From positions 62,001 through 126,000 of the forward strand of contig JAYMTL010000043.1 in NCBI GenBank assembly GCA_036897445.1: DNA of 64,000 nucleotides, given 5' to 3'. This stretch comes from Pelargonium tetragonum (taxonomy: Eukaryota > Streptophyta > Magnoliopsida > Geraniales > Geraniaceae). The notes under the pieces are model-generated. The model was given only the letters and a program-made list of their open reading frames with translations. It did not search any database and was not told where the DNA came from. Below are positions 41,021-52,327 of the stretch, piece by piece. How positions within the stretch are numbered: position 1 is the first letter of the stretch; every line of letters starts with the position of its first letter. A program made the position numbers and the translations under genes.

Positions 41021-41449
41021 TTTATTCAGATAACACCAAGTGCTTAGTTCTCATTATTGTTAAATATTTCCATTTGAAACAAGCTTTTAGCGCAGGTTAC
41101 GTTTTCCTTTGTTACCGAGGTTGAAACTTCCACTGCACTGGCATTCCTATTTATGCGCATTCCTTTAGGTTCCTTTTTAGTATTTGTCTCTAATTTATCT
41201 TGTTGACAAATCTACAACCCCGCTTAGATAAAGGGTTGGTCCAGACATTTATTAGCCATCCCTTGTGTAGCACCTCTAAAGATTGTTGATTAACAACAGG
41301 TTATACGAAGTAGAGAAATAAAGTTTTTGTATTCACCCCACCAAAAATGATATAGTATTCACTTTACTTAGAAAAGCCGCTTGATAGTAACATAAACAAA
41401 GGGATTAGATATTTTTTAATACCCTTGTCATTTTTGTAATGAACAAAAA
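41021..41449. other. Spacer inside the tRNA-like cluster
   Basis: This 430-base interval between two tRNA-like relics contains no recognisable gene, rRNA piece or open frame of note. If the cluster is a nuclear copy of organelle DNA, this would be decayed organelle spacer or gene sequence. I could not identify any. Confidence 0.35.
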
Positions 41450-41513
41450 AAGCTAAGACCAAACCTTTTTCTAGGGACGGGTGGTGCTCTAACCAATTGA
41501 ACTGCATGCTTAA
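41450..41513 (-). pseudogene. Decayed tRNA-Asp-like sequence, organelle/bacterial type
   Basis: The minus strand contains TTCAATTGGTTAGAGCACC (within 41,482-41,506), an essentially perfect D-arm of the bacterial, plastid and some mitochondrial tRNA-Asp type. It is followed by CACCCGTC, where the anticodon GUC would stand, although the base before it is not the invariant U33. Downstream the T-arm is eroded and the acceptor arms pair over only four or five positions, giving about 62 bases in all. The D-arm match is far beyond chance, so descent from a tRNA is well supported. The Asp identity is less so. It is non-functional as written, unless the arms are repaired by editing. Confidence 0.6.
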
Positions 41514-41585
41514 AAGGGTCCTTATTTGTATTTTTCAATTCCCCCACAATTATAATTATAAAGAGGGTGGAGTTAGTAAATTTAA

Positions 41586-41656
41586 AAGGTTAACATCCGA
41601 GTAGAGCGCGGGCTTTCTTAGGCGTATTATATGGGTTCAAGTCCTCTAAAATCTTG
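41586..41656 (+). pseudogene. tRNA-like relic with near-intact acceptor and T-loop
   Basis: AAGGTT at 41,586-41,591 pairs with AATCTT at 41,650-41,655, as an acceptor stem would. A D-arm-like GTAGAGCGCGGGC starts at 41,601 and a T-loop GGGTTCAAGTCC lies at 41,633-41,644. The loop in anticodon position reads TTTCTTA, which would give UCU (Arg), but the anticodon stem has several mismatches. The total of about 70 bases is normal for a tRNA. It lies 73 bases beyond the Asp-like relic and on the other strand. Best read as a decayed tRNA gene. A divergent functional one cannot be excluded by eye. Confidence 0.45.
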
Positions 41657-44600
41657 GCTTTATATTAGGGCCTACCTGTAAATAAAAACTTTATAGTCTA
41701 GACATTCTCAGCGGTTTTGCTTTCGAATCTTTTTAGTTTTCCTTTTTTCTTTAAGTTTAGACAAAAAGGAGGAATTACATGATACTTTGCTTACACTTTT
41801 TGTTTTGGAAATTCCCGTTTTATAAGGATCTAGAATAATTTCATTTTTCAGCCTCTTAACGAGCTTTCATATATCCAATTACTATTAAATCTCATAATTT
41901 TTGATTTTATATAAGCTGCCTTTGTGCGAGGTGCTTTCAAATGAAACCTACTCCTCTTATTTAGAACACACTCTTCGGATATGCCCCTAAAAAGGATTAC
42001 ATTGTCTTTCTTTTGATTTAAGTAAAGTAGGCTACATGTGAGATTTTCTTTTACTCCGCTAACTGCTTTTATCTTTTAGTACATACTTTTTTGAAAAAGC
42101 GCCCTTTCATCTAGAAGTGGTGTTGTGTCCCTTAGAGGGTACTTTTCCCGGTTAAATATAATCATTAGTTTCTAAGTTTCAATTTCATTTAGGAATCTTT
42201 ATATAATTTACAGAGTGGGGATCTTTAACAACTGGATGATCCAGAAAAAAAGCCTTTCATGATACAAAATTCCAATTCTATTTTAACCTTATAAGGAAGA
42301 AACTCTAGACCATTTCTATCTTCTGGGTATGACTTATTAAAAAAACGCAATATTACTTGTTTATTTGGAAATACTCTTAGGATGAGGAGACTTACACCCC
42401 GGTTAGCTGCTTATTATAGTGCCTCTATCTAAATCTAAGAAAACTTTTTTTAGTAAAGGTCTATTAAAAAGCTAGCAAGCCTTCCGCATTCCTTTTCATT
42501 TTAATAAGGTAGGCTTTCACTTTTTACTCAACTTTTCGTTATACTATAGAAGGAGTAGAACAGTAGAGGCTAGTAAGATAAAGAGGGTCCAGTATACATT
42601 TCAATTTTATATGGATAACTATTGTAGGGCCTTGTAAGTTCTTAAAAGAACTCCCCCTGAGTACAAAATCACTTAAAAGAGTTTAGTTTCTTAATTAAAT
42701 TAGATGAACGTTTAGAGTTTTTGGCAATTAAGAGGTTAGTCGGTATACCTTGTCTGGATAGACTCGTTATGGAGTATTAGTTAACATAAAAAAGGCCCCT
42801 TATTTTTGGTAGGAGTACTAAGGATGTTGTTGTAACGTGGTATCCTTAGCATCAAGTTTTGAAATTTTCTTTTTTAAAATATTCCGACCTTGACTTTCCT
42901 ACTACAAGTCGTAGTTAAGAAGGAATAAGTCTGAGATACGTAAGTAAAGTGATATAACTTAATTTCAAACTAAAGTTAGGGCTTAACCTTAAGGATTAGC
43001 CCCAATTTTCTACCTAAAGCCATGGCCCTGGAAAGTCTATAGACGAATTCTTGAATGTAAAACGCCTCGTACCAAGTATTAACCCGTTATGTTTAGCTGC
43101 CCCTTACTTCTTCAATAAGCAACACAAGTAAATTATCAAACTTTATTATAGGATTTTGTTTTGGACAGTTTTGCTATAAAGTCTTGGTTTTATGCGATAA
43201 GGCGCATTTGCGTAAATAAATGGATTCAAATTCTTTTTAGTTCTTATTATACCTTAGTTTTTTAATTTCCTATTAAAAACTCTGGTACTACTACGAAAAG
43301 GCCCCTTTTGCTGGTTGAAAATAAAAAACTCTCCTAAAACATAACCGAACAGGAAATAGACAGGGGGTACTCTAGTATTTGCTTTTGAAACTCCTTAATG
43401 TTGAGCTTGGTTTGTCCTATCTTTTGTCAGGATAACGGGCTTTTTGCAATTGAGACTTTCGTGTAGAGTACTTTTGACTCTTCCGTTCTGAAAATCTCTT
43501 AAAATTTAGCCCTTATAAGGAGAGCAATTAATATAATATTAGATCGGGAGAAGCTCTTCTAGCTTGGTTAATTTCTAATTGGGGTTTCCCGAAAGCTTTG
43601 TAGTTAGAAATTGAGGTGCACTTTTTTCAAAGGAATTTTTATGAGTAACAAGGTGTCGAAAAATACTTGATGCACGTCTTGATTTACTCACTAACTAGGA
43701 TTCTATCGAAATACGTATAGGAGGTACAGGATTAATTATAAACAAGTTTAGAGAATTAGATCTATTGACAAGACCTTATACCAACAAGAGAGCGGGGGTG
43801 TCCGAACTTTCATCAGAGCAGTATTAATACTATTATACAAAAACGGGTTCACTTTTAGACATTTGCTTCCTCTGGGACTAATAAAGAGATTGCTAGATAT
43901 CGGATTTTATCTTTCCTGTACCTTATAGCAACTGAGCTTAGTACTATAATATAGGGTATTCACTTTAGAATTTTCCAGAGTTATGTTACTCAACTTGGCA
44001 GTATAAATATCTTAGGTTTCGGAACCTTGTAAGCCTTTGATTTATCTTCGTTAGGATTAGGTAAAAGTTTAAAGGTTTTAATCTCTCAAGTATTTCAATT
44101 TCCAATCATATAAATCATATATATATATATAAGTTTAGGGCTTTACGCCTGATAAGAAGCCCACATAAAGGAAGCACCCTATTTGGATTCAACTCTTGTA
44201 AAGCGGAACTCATTTTCTACAATATTTTATATTATGCTATAGAAAGAAAGGCAGTATTAAAAAAATCTTACTTGGAGCAAGTTAAAGGTATAATATAATA
44301 TTATACACCGGATTCTTATTCCTAGAATAAACAAGGGGGGTCCCAGGAGTTAGATGTCCCTCTTTTAAGATATTAATAAGCTCTAGTAATTACCATACGA
44401 CTTTACGGGTTTACTATGATTGTCACAAGGAGCGACTGGTCTATCTTATGCATTTGAATTAGAATTTAACCCTTTAGGTATAACTGCAGAGGTTAAGGGG
44501 AGCCTGCTAGGAATCATGATAAAGCACACATTATATATTAAATATAAAACCCGCGGTCGGCCCGATAAACAAGAATTAAAGTTTATCCAGTATCTCAGTC

Positions 44601-47600
44601 CCAAAAAGGCCTTTTCAGAAAAGAAAGAACATAAGAATTTCATGGCTTTAACGAGTTCTACCTTATTTGACACAAAAAGATAAAAAGTGCATATAGTATA
44701 GATCCTTATAAAGTCCCTAATGCCTTCAGTTTTAGACATTAGATTTGGGATGCCCCGGAATATAAAGAGTTAAAGTCAGATAAAGAGAATCCTTTCATTT
44801 TTCTTAATAAATATCTCATTGAAATCTTGGTTTAGTGTACCGGATATAATTCTATCCTTTTTTTAATCATAGGTAGATGTTAATAGTCATTCTTTATATC
44901 TGATCTGACTTCTCAGGATTCTCGAAGCACTTCATATGGGCTTTATATATAATAGGTAACCGTAGAGCTGTCTAAATAAGGAGAAAACTGATAGTAAGAA
45001 ATACCCCAAAAACAAAAGGAAAAAACCATACCGAGCAGTTAAAAAAAATTTTCTATGCATCAGAAAAAGGCATATAGTAGGTTTCTTAAAAAAGCTTCTT
45101 GCCGGAGGGGGTACTTATAAAGACTTTATATGTTAAGTTTTGACTAAGTTGCGCGTGGAAGGATATAGCAAATTCAGAATCTAGAGTTTGGTTAGTTTAA
45201 AGTACCAAAGAGCTTTGCAAGAGATAGTTTATTCTTTATTTATTATATTAGCTCATAGCTTATAAATGTTTTTTTCACGAGTACTCTTGATATATGGGTA
45301 CCAGTCCCGTAGTTAAACTTTCCTTTTTATTTAATGGAGTCTCCTAGCCTTATTTGACTTTCGATATTTTTGTATAAGAACATATGACAAGCCCTTTTAG
45401 GTGTAAAACTATGCATTTTTAGGGTTCTGATTCTGCTCTTTGTGATTTTTGGGTTACCTTTTCACGCCGATCCTCCGTGCCTAGGAATTTTTTGAAGTAG
45501 AAGCCTTTCTCTTTTGGATTAAATACTTACTGGTTAAGCAACGGCTTATATATATGTGTGTTTTATATACTTTACTTTATTCCAGATCTAGACTAGAGTA
45601 AACTAAAGTTCCTCGTGGAAGTCCCAAGGTTAATAATACCGAAATTTTCGCTTTGTCTATTATATCAGCTAAACCCACTTTTAGCTACGACCTGAAAAGC
45701 GAGTTTAACGGATATTGAGAAAAAGTAGAGGTAAACCCGAGTTACATAACTTCATTTTATTATAGCTATTATTTCTTTATTGTGCCCTTTGACAAACTCT
45801 TGTAGAATTTCGCCCTCTCATATTAAAGGAAGGGGCACCGAGGGGGTACCACTAACCCAAATAAGCAATAATTAAAGCTAGATATAGGGGTTACTACTGA
45901 ACCTCGTAATATTAATAGGGTACAAGTCCACGGCTGGGTAATGTCAAATATCAAGGGAATCCACTACACGGTCTACGAAATGTAAGACTTTTGGGGCTTT
46001 GATGCTTGCTTAATACTCGTTTTCACGAATACGAGAAGTGAATACTCTGTTTAGAAAAAACGAAAGGTTCTTATTCGAGCATTAATTGTGTATCAGATAA
46101 AGAAAAGTGGATTATATATTCATAGAAAAAAGGGCCGTCCGGAAAGGAAATTGCTTTGAAATTTCTATATAGTTTTCCGTAAGATCCTAGTGCAGGGGAC
46201 TTTACTTTCTTTTTATTTAAAGGCATTTTAATTAGCATATAGAGATAGAGACTTCTAGTGCCCCCTTGCTTGAGTGGAATACCCCTATTCTGGGCTGTAG
46301 TCTTAATGGGATAATTTGGGTAATTTAGAGTGGTAGTGGATTGGGTACAACTCACTTAAAATTTTTCGAAAAAGTCTCGAGTATAACTAGGAAAGCTTTT
46401 ATAATATACTAAATCTAAATAAAAAAGTTACTGAACTAAATTTATTGCTCACTATTATCTTATTTATGAGTTTCTGGACCAGAGATTCCGCCGCATTAAA
46501 AGATACCCTCTTTATATCTTCAAGAGACATGAAACCTTTTGGTACGAGCCTAGATGTAAGCGTAAGCGCTTTTGTCAGGTAGCAGTAAATGCTAGAACCC
46601 ACGCAATTCAATTTAAGAGCTTTAGTTCCTTTATTATTCGAATGCTTTAGGAACAAGATAATTTACTACACAAAAAGAAATTCAATAAAGCTAGCCGAAG
46701 TTTCTTCATGAGTGAGCCGCAATTCTAAAGCCCTAGTATCCATTACAGATATTCTTCATATAAGAGTTAACTATCCCTATAGTAAAATAGTCAAAACTAC
46801 CTTCTTTTGTAAGTCAATTTCTATGGAAAAAGTTTCTTACTTTCATTCTTAGCTACGCTACCTTGATTTCCTTTTCTTAGTAGTAGACTTCGTTAGTTTA
46901 GAAAATTCCTGATTAAGAAAATGAATACCCCGTTTGACTTTATTTACCAAAGCACCTTCCTAAGCCAAAAGCGATTCCTAAATACTTGTCCCTAAAACCT
47001 CGTACAAATGAGACTAACTTAACTAAGGAAATCCCTTTTTTAGGGCTTCTTAATCTTCTAAAAGACCTTATATTCTGCATACCCTGCATCAGAGCCCTAT
47101 TAGCTTTACCTAGACTCTGCTGTATCTTAGTCATACTTCTATTTGGGTCTTTTTTCTTCCTAATTCTACTAATCTATAACCTTTACGAGTTAAGTAAGGC
47201 AAGAAAGAAACTCTTAAAATCTTATCCCAATTTATTACAACAATAACAAAACCAATTCTAAGGCAATTTAAATACTATAAAACAAGTGTTAGCCTATCCA
47301 TTAAACTGAGTTTTTTACATCTGAGTCTTTTTGCGTTCGATTTCTTATGTGTTTAGCATTAGCACCCTTTTATGAAACTTTTCCAGAATTCTTACAACCT
47401 ATCACAAGCAGCTAGACTCTTTACATTTAGTGGATTTCCTTGCTTATCTAGTTAGGCCCCCAGGAGAATACCCGTAAAAAGGAAGTGCTACCCTGCCTAA
47501 CTATAGGGCCGTATTCCAAGCCCCTTTGGACGCCATAAAAATAGATTTAAAATCCATTTGCTAGTTTCGTTCAAAAACGGCAACGAAATATATTTAAATA

Positions 47601-48089
47601 GCGGCAGGTACTAATTAGAAACTCGTTTACAGTGCAAGTGTCCAGACAAGGAAAAGGATCTACGGTTCGAGATACTACTTAATTAATTTTACAAACAGTT
47701 TTCACCTTATTTATTATCCGCAATGATCAGAAACTTAAAAGAGAGGAACCTATTTACCTTATAGCCACACACACTTCTTTTTGACTTACTTCTTATTCTG
47801 TATTTATTACTGGAATAACTTTTTTAGCTTTATTTCTTTAGACCTGTTTGGATAGTATTAGCTTATCGTGATAATAGCGTGTCTGATTATAAAATAAACT
47901 CAATTTTCGGTACTAAAATCTTTATATATTTAACGGGATCCGCCTCCTACTTTTTTAAGAGGCCGCTTCCCCGTGTTTAGACCAGAGTCCCCCATTACTC
48001 CCCGACATGGTAAACCCGGAAACAAGCAACGCCTTACTTTAATTCCTTTATTAAATAGCTAAACAAGCTTTCTTAGGAACTACACTCTA
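41657..48089. other. Stretch without recognisable genes
   Basis: No gene is supported. The opposed frames at 44,420-44,683 (+) and 44,446-44,739 (-), 87 and 97 codons, overlap almost fully, which marks a stop-poor patch and not two genes. Frames at 46,071-46,355, 46,399-46,656, 46,940-47,134 and 46,986-47,246 form a similar run of mutual shadows. The 46,986 frame has a hydrophobic stretch (CCILVILLFGSFFFLILLIY), but it comes from a T-rich plus strand and has no neighbours to support it. A possible tRNA-Val-like relic is listed separately. Confidence 0.45.
47600..47675 (+). pseudogene. Possible tRNA-Val(UAC)-like relic
   Basis: ACTCGTTTACA at 47,621-47,631 resembles the anticodon arm of organelle/bacterial tRNA-Val with UAC. 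GGATCTACGGTTCGAG at 47,656-47,671 closely resembles the variable-plus-T-arm of the same tRNA. The spacing between the two is about 15 bases too long and no D-arm is clear. It may be a tRNA relic carrying a small insertion, or a coincidence. Confidence 0.25.
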
Positions 48090-48360
48090 ATGGGTTCTAC
48101 CTTTCTCTTTCTTAATGGTACTCTTCTTATGGGATATACGCCTCTTGTTGCCTGGACTTACTGTAGCTAAGATGTTACTTTTTGCAGCCCTTAGTTGTTG
48201 TAGCTTTACTCTTATAGGGATTCCTTGTAGTCTTATTAGTATTCCAGTTACTTTATTAGAAGAGGGTGGGATAGGAGTAATAGGCAGATAGAGTTTTGTA
48301 TAGTAGTTTTGCTTAACTACTAGAAAGCTGGGAACAAAAAGACTAGCTTGATTTAACTAA
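48090..48360 (-). pseudogene. 89-codon basic open frame without start, element relic
   Basis: An uninterrupted minus-strand frame of 89 codons runs from 48,356 to 48,090, bounded by stops and containing no ATG, so it is a fragment and not a small gene. Its C-terminal part is strongly basic (KRRISHKKSTIKKEKGR). Basic tails of this sort occur in fungal pogo/Fot1-like transposases, but no catalytic motif is present and the match is only compositional. The plus-strand word CTTGTAGTCTT at 48,224-48,234 recurs in the relic at 11.49 kb, and TTGCAGCC precedes it in both. Confidence 0.33.
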
Positions 48361-49579
48361 AACAAAAGAAAAGAGTGCTTTATCTAATTTAATACGTAAG
48401 GCTAAGGGATTCCTGTTGTTAAGATTTCCTTATATACTCTAGACTCTGACGCTCCTGTATGAACTAGAAAACACAGAGCTATCTGGCAAGGAGCTTTCCC
48501 TGGCTTTATTACTAACCTCGGAAAGAGGTCAAAGGCCTTTACTGCAATACCTAAATACCTAGGAATTTCATTCTTTATCTTAACTTTGGCTTTCTCTAAC
48601 TCTAAAGGGATTCCCTGTTGACAAACCTTTTTCCTTAGACTCCGGGAGCTGCTTTAAACTAGAACAGCCCTTAAAGGCACTCTCGTGGGTTTTTAGATTA
48701 CTTGGTATTGCTTTCTTATTCGGCAGCCCTACCAAGTCTATAAAATGAGAAAGGTCAAAGTTTCTACTTCTAAGAAAGTCTAAAAGTATAGCAGGGATAA
48801 GTCTGCTGTAAATCAATTATGCTTTTTATATACATTGTAGATAATATGTACTAAAAAAAACCCTTCTAGAAAGACTTGAATTTAGGTTAGGTATTTCTCC
48901 TATAGTAATTGATAGCTCCTTTATGAAAAATCGGCCTTAATAAGGCATAGACTTTTTTCAAATTAGGCCTCAACTTATAAAGGGTACTTTTTCGTGTAAC
49001 TCTCTTGGCTCTTTTTTTTTTCTTTTCTCTCGTATTAGACTGAAATAGAATCTAAGATTCACTTTAATACAGGATTCCCTTTTCACAAATTGACTAACTT
49101 TCAGAAAGGGCCTAATTCATAAGGATCCCTTTGCTACACTTTATCTACTTAAGTTAAGTTTTTAATAGGATCTTTCCGGAAACAAAAGAAGGATGGCTGG
49201 CTACCTCTAGTTGATGGAAGTTCCTTATTAATTCCACACCTTTCTATTTTCTGGAACTCTTTTAAAATCTCCCGCTCTAGTACTCTTCCCTCTTTTTCTA
49301 TAGCCTAACCTTTGAGAATTAGAGCCTTACCGGAATTCCTTGCTGCTCATAGTAGCTCATAATCAACTTACTTAAGTATGAATCTGTACCTCTTTGAAAC
49401 AACCGTTTCCACACTCACTAACCACTCTAATTCTACTTTGGACCAGGCAAAACAAAGGGGTTAAGGGATTTCCTTGGATTACCTAATTGACAAAGGAAAA
49501 AACAACAAAAAGAATGAGTGGGGATTTCTTACCTTAATAAGGTATATATTAAATAGAGATAATAGTAGTTACATACTTA
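48361..49579. other. Spacer between two relic blocks, no gene seen
   Basis: A 78-codon minus-strand frame (48,580-48,816) is unrecognisable. The segment may be the interior of one decayed repeat whose coding relics lie on either side, both on the minus strand. No direct or inverted terminal repeats were found by eye. Confidence 0.35.
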
Positions 49580-49930
49580 TAGATTTAGATTATAGCATTG
49601 TGTAGATAGTCGTCTTTGTTTAAGGGAGACTCCCCCAGCCCACGTTCTTACTGAAATAGAGAGGAGTACGCCTTGTAGGGTTAGAAGGGGTTCTCTTGAC
49701 TGAAGGCATAGGAAGGAGGCTCTTGTTATAGATAGTGCAGAAATGACACATAGGCACACACTTTTAGTCTTCGGTTTTCTTGCTTTCTTAATAGCTAGAA
49801 TTCTCTTGATAGCTAGAGCTAGACCTGTCTTAAGGGCTATACCTTTACAAGCTGTCTTAGTCTTGTATTCACTGAACTTAAGCTAGAATCTAACTACTCT
49901 TCTTGTTCTTGTAGCCTATTGTACCCAATT
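49580..49930 (-). pseudogene. 101-codon alanine/lysine-rich open frame, element relic
   Basis: A minus-strand frame is open from 49,882 to 49,580 (101 codons) with no ATG in its first 40 codons. It begins with FSEYKTKTACKGIALKTG, then LALAIKRILAIKKARKPKTK, and then loses coding character. The A/L/K/R helix-like stretch loosely recalls the thumb region after the reverse transcriptase of fungal Tad-type LINEs, but that is a weak guess, with no YADD box nearby. YKTKTA is shared with 36.77 kb and GIALK with 23.0 kb. Frames further upstream continue beyond stops to about 49,930. Confidence 0.33.
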
Positions 49931-52255
49931 CATGGTACTCATAAGAAAGTCTTAGTTGTTTAATTTAATTAATATAGGTAATATAGGGCGTATCCCTCTT
50001 GTACCTTGTACTCTGTAGTTTATAGGTAGGTTAGTGTCTTAGTAAGTAAATTATACGTCACTCTTCCTGACAGGAACATAGTGAAGGAAGATAACATATT
50101 AAATATTACAGATAGCGCGGGAAGGCCCTATAACCACCAACATAGCATAGACCTATGATTTACTTTCCTCTTAATTTGTACTACTTGCTTAAAAAAGACT
50201 GACTCTACCTTAAACTTGAAAACAAGCTCATAAAGAAAGATAAGAAAACAAACTTCTTAGGAGAAAGTGTCCTTATATTTTAGTTATAGGCATAAAATCT
50301 CTCACGAGAATCTGTTTAACATAAAGAGCATAGTAACGCCTAAGTATAAAGGGGAAGGTAAAAGCCCATACATAATGAGTACTTACATTCGCTAAGGATT
50401 TCCTTTTATCGAGTCAAACTTAGTTAGTTACCTCCTTTTACAAAAAGGGAAGCCTTTGTAGGAAATGTGTTATTTAGCGACCTCGCCGTATCCTATCAAA
50501 AGTCTTTGTAAGTCATATTTTTATTTATATCTCTAAAAAGAAACCCGTATCTATGTATTATTTTATAAATCCGGAATACCTCTTTGTTAATATAAAAATG
50601 TATGTAAAGGACTCTTTTCAAGACAAGAATAGAAATTCAATCAGTATTAGCCCTCTAACTTTTAAGCAAAACCAAGGCATTAGTAACATTTTTTCGTTTG
50701 GGTAAGAACGCCTGCGTAGAAAAGTTTAGCAACTAAGTTATAACCCAGTTTTATAAGGTATAAAAGGGGCTGTCATTTACTTTAACCGACCGCGTTTGAT
50801 ACTCCTATATAGTTTCCTTTGGCAAGTTTTATCACTGCTATCTAGTGTTAATCATAGTAAAAGAGGGTGCTTATATCAACTATTTTATTATTGCACTAGC
50901 CCCGAACTAATAAAAGGAGAGGCTTTCATAGGATTACCCAGTATACCAGCATATTTCGCTCCCACAATTTATTGTCACTTACTAGCATGCTTTCTGGATC
51001 TTCGTGACTACTAGGAACCTTTTTTTTTAATAAAAGCATAAAGGAAATGTCGAGCTTAGGAAGATCATTTTTTACAACCCGGGGAGGTCTATTAGTTTAG
51101 TAGGAATTCAAAAGCAAAGGAAAAAAGATATTAGACTGAAGTCGCGATTCTATATGTAAAGGCGTCAATGTTATAAGGAAAGTTTTCAGGGCCTCGCAAG
51201 ACCCTCTCTGCAAGAATCCAAAGTTTCTCCAAAGGTAAGCTGAGTTTACTCTTTATTAAGAGAATTTCGTAGTTGGAGATCCAAAATTTGATCTGACACA
51301 AGGCCATACCTTGAAATATAGAATACTCATAGAGACTTAAGGGTATATGTACTGCCTTTCACTTGATTTATATAAGGAACCCTTGGATATACTACTAGAA
51401 TAATAGGAATTCTTGACTTTTAAACTGTAAAAACACTTTTTAAATTAAAGAAAGTATATCCTATAGGAGTTAGAGAGAAACTCGTGCTCTAGTATTCCCT
51501 CTTTTGTTTGAATTAAAGTAAAAAGCTTAAGAGCCTAAGTAAGAAGAATTGTTCTAAAGTACTGATAGAGGAAAGCCCAAAAATAGCGGGAGTCCTGACC
51601 TGTTTAATAGAAAGTATATATCCCGTTTTCTCATTAAGAGTGCTCTTTTCTTGTAAATTAAGGATAGTTATTTACGTATATACATATATTTCTATTCCAA
51701 AAAGAGTAAGAGTATCTCCTCTTTTTCCAATATCTTCTTTGCTAAAATACTCATTATACTAGAGTCAATCTTAAAAAATGGGTGAAGAGCCAAGGCTTCC
51801 TCAAGTTTATAAAGATTGGGAACCCCTTTCCAATCAAACCTCTCTATTAAACCCTAGAATCTCCTATAATTTACATTTACATTTTGTTATGGGGAATCTT
51901 ATTAGTATTATGCTCATATAGTTTCTCTAAATTCCCCTTTTTGGTACTTCCTATTTGGGGACGTCTGTAAGTAATGGGTACTTTTTTGTAGTAATAAATT
52001 ATGGATTTCCAATATTTCAGAATATTTTAACTTAAAGGTCTTAAATTACTAATTACTCCAGTTAGGAGCATTCTCTGTAATGAAGAGTCGAGATATTTTA
52101 CATAGTCTAGGAAAGATAATGGTTCAACCTTGTTATAGGACTCTGTCTGCTGAGGGATACTGGGTCCTCGTATAAGCAGGCGCTGAAGTAGATAACTAAG
52201 CGCATAAAGTTGAATTTGTTTACTTTTAGGCTTCTACAATTGGCACTTGATACTT
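49931..52255. other. Stretch without recognisable genes
   Basis: The interval keeps the RIP-like texture of purine-then-pyrimidine words, with no supported gene. The 72-codon frame at 50,796-51,014 is unrecognisable. No structure is seen up to the tRNA-Cys relic. Confidence 0.4.
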
Positions 52256-52327
52256 GGGTTTACTCGGCTCGAACTGACGGATATAATTTTTGCAGACTCA
52301 TGCCTTACCACTTGGCTATAGTTCCCC
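52256..52327 (-). pseudogene. tRNA-Cys(GCA)-like relic of organelle/bacterial type
   Basis: On the minus strand GCCAAGTGGTAAGGCA gives a complete, paired D-arm (GCC/GGC). It is followed at exactly the right distance by the loop CTGCAAA, with anticodon GCA at 52,291-52,293, and then by a T-loop TTCGAGC. These match mitochondrial, plastid and bacterial tRNA-Cys, and the combined match is far beyond chance. The anticodon stem (TGAGT/AATTA) has one clear mismatch, the T-stem has at least two, and the acceptor arms scarcely pair. Descent from tRNA-Cys is therefore near certain, but it is probably a pseudogene. A nuclear copy of organelle DNA is the likely source if the host is fungal. Eukaryotic nuclear tRNA-Cys genes usually have a different D-arm. 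Confidence 0.68.

Noticed and set aside
44420-44739. Opposed frames of 87 and 97 codons
   Set aside because: Near-complete overlap on opposite strands points to a stop-poor patch, and neither product resembles a known family.
46986-47246. 86-codon frame with a hydrophobic segment resembling a membrane peptide
   Set aside because: The hydrophobic stretch follows from a T-rich strand, an opposite-strand frame covers most of it, and no neighbouring gene supports it.
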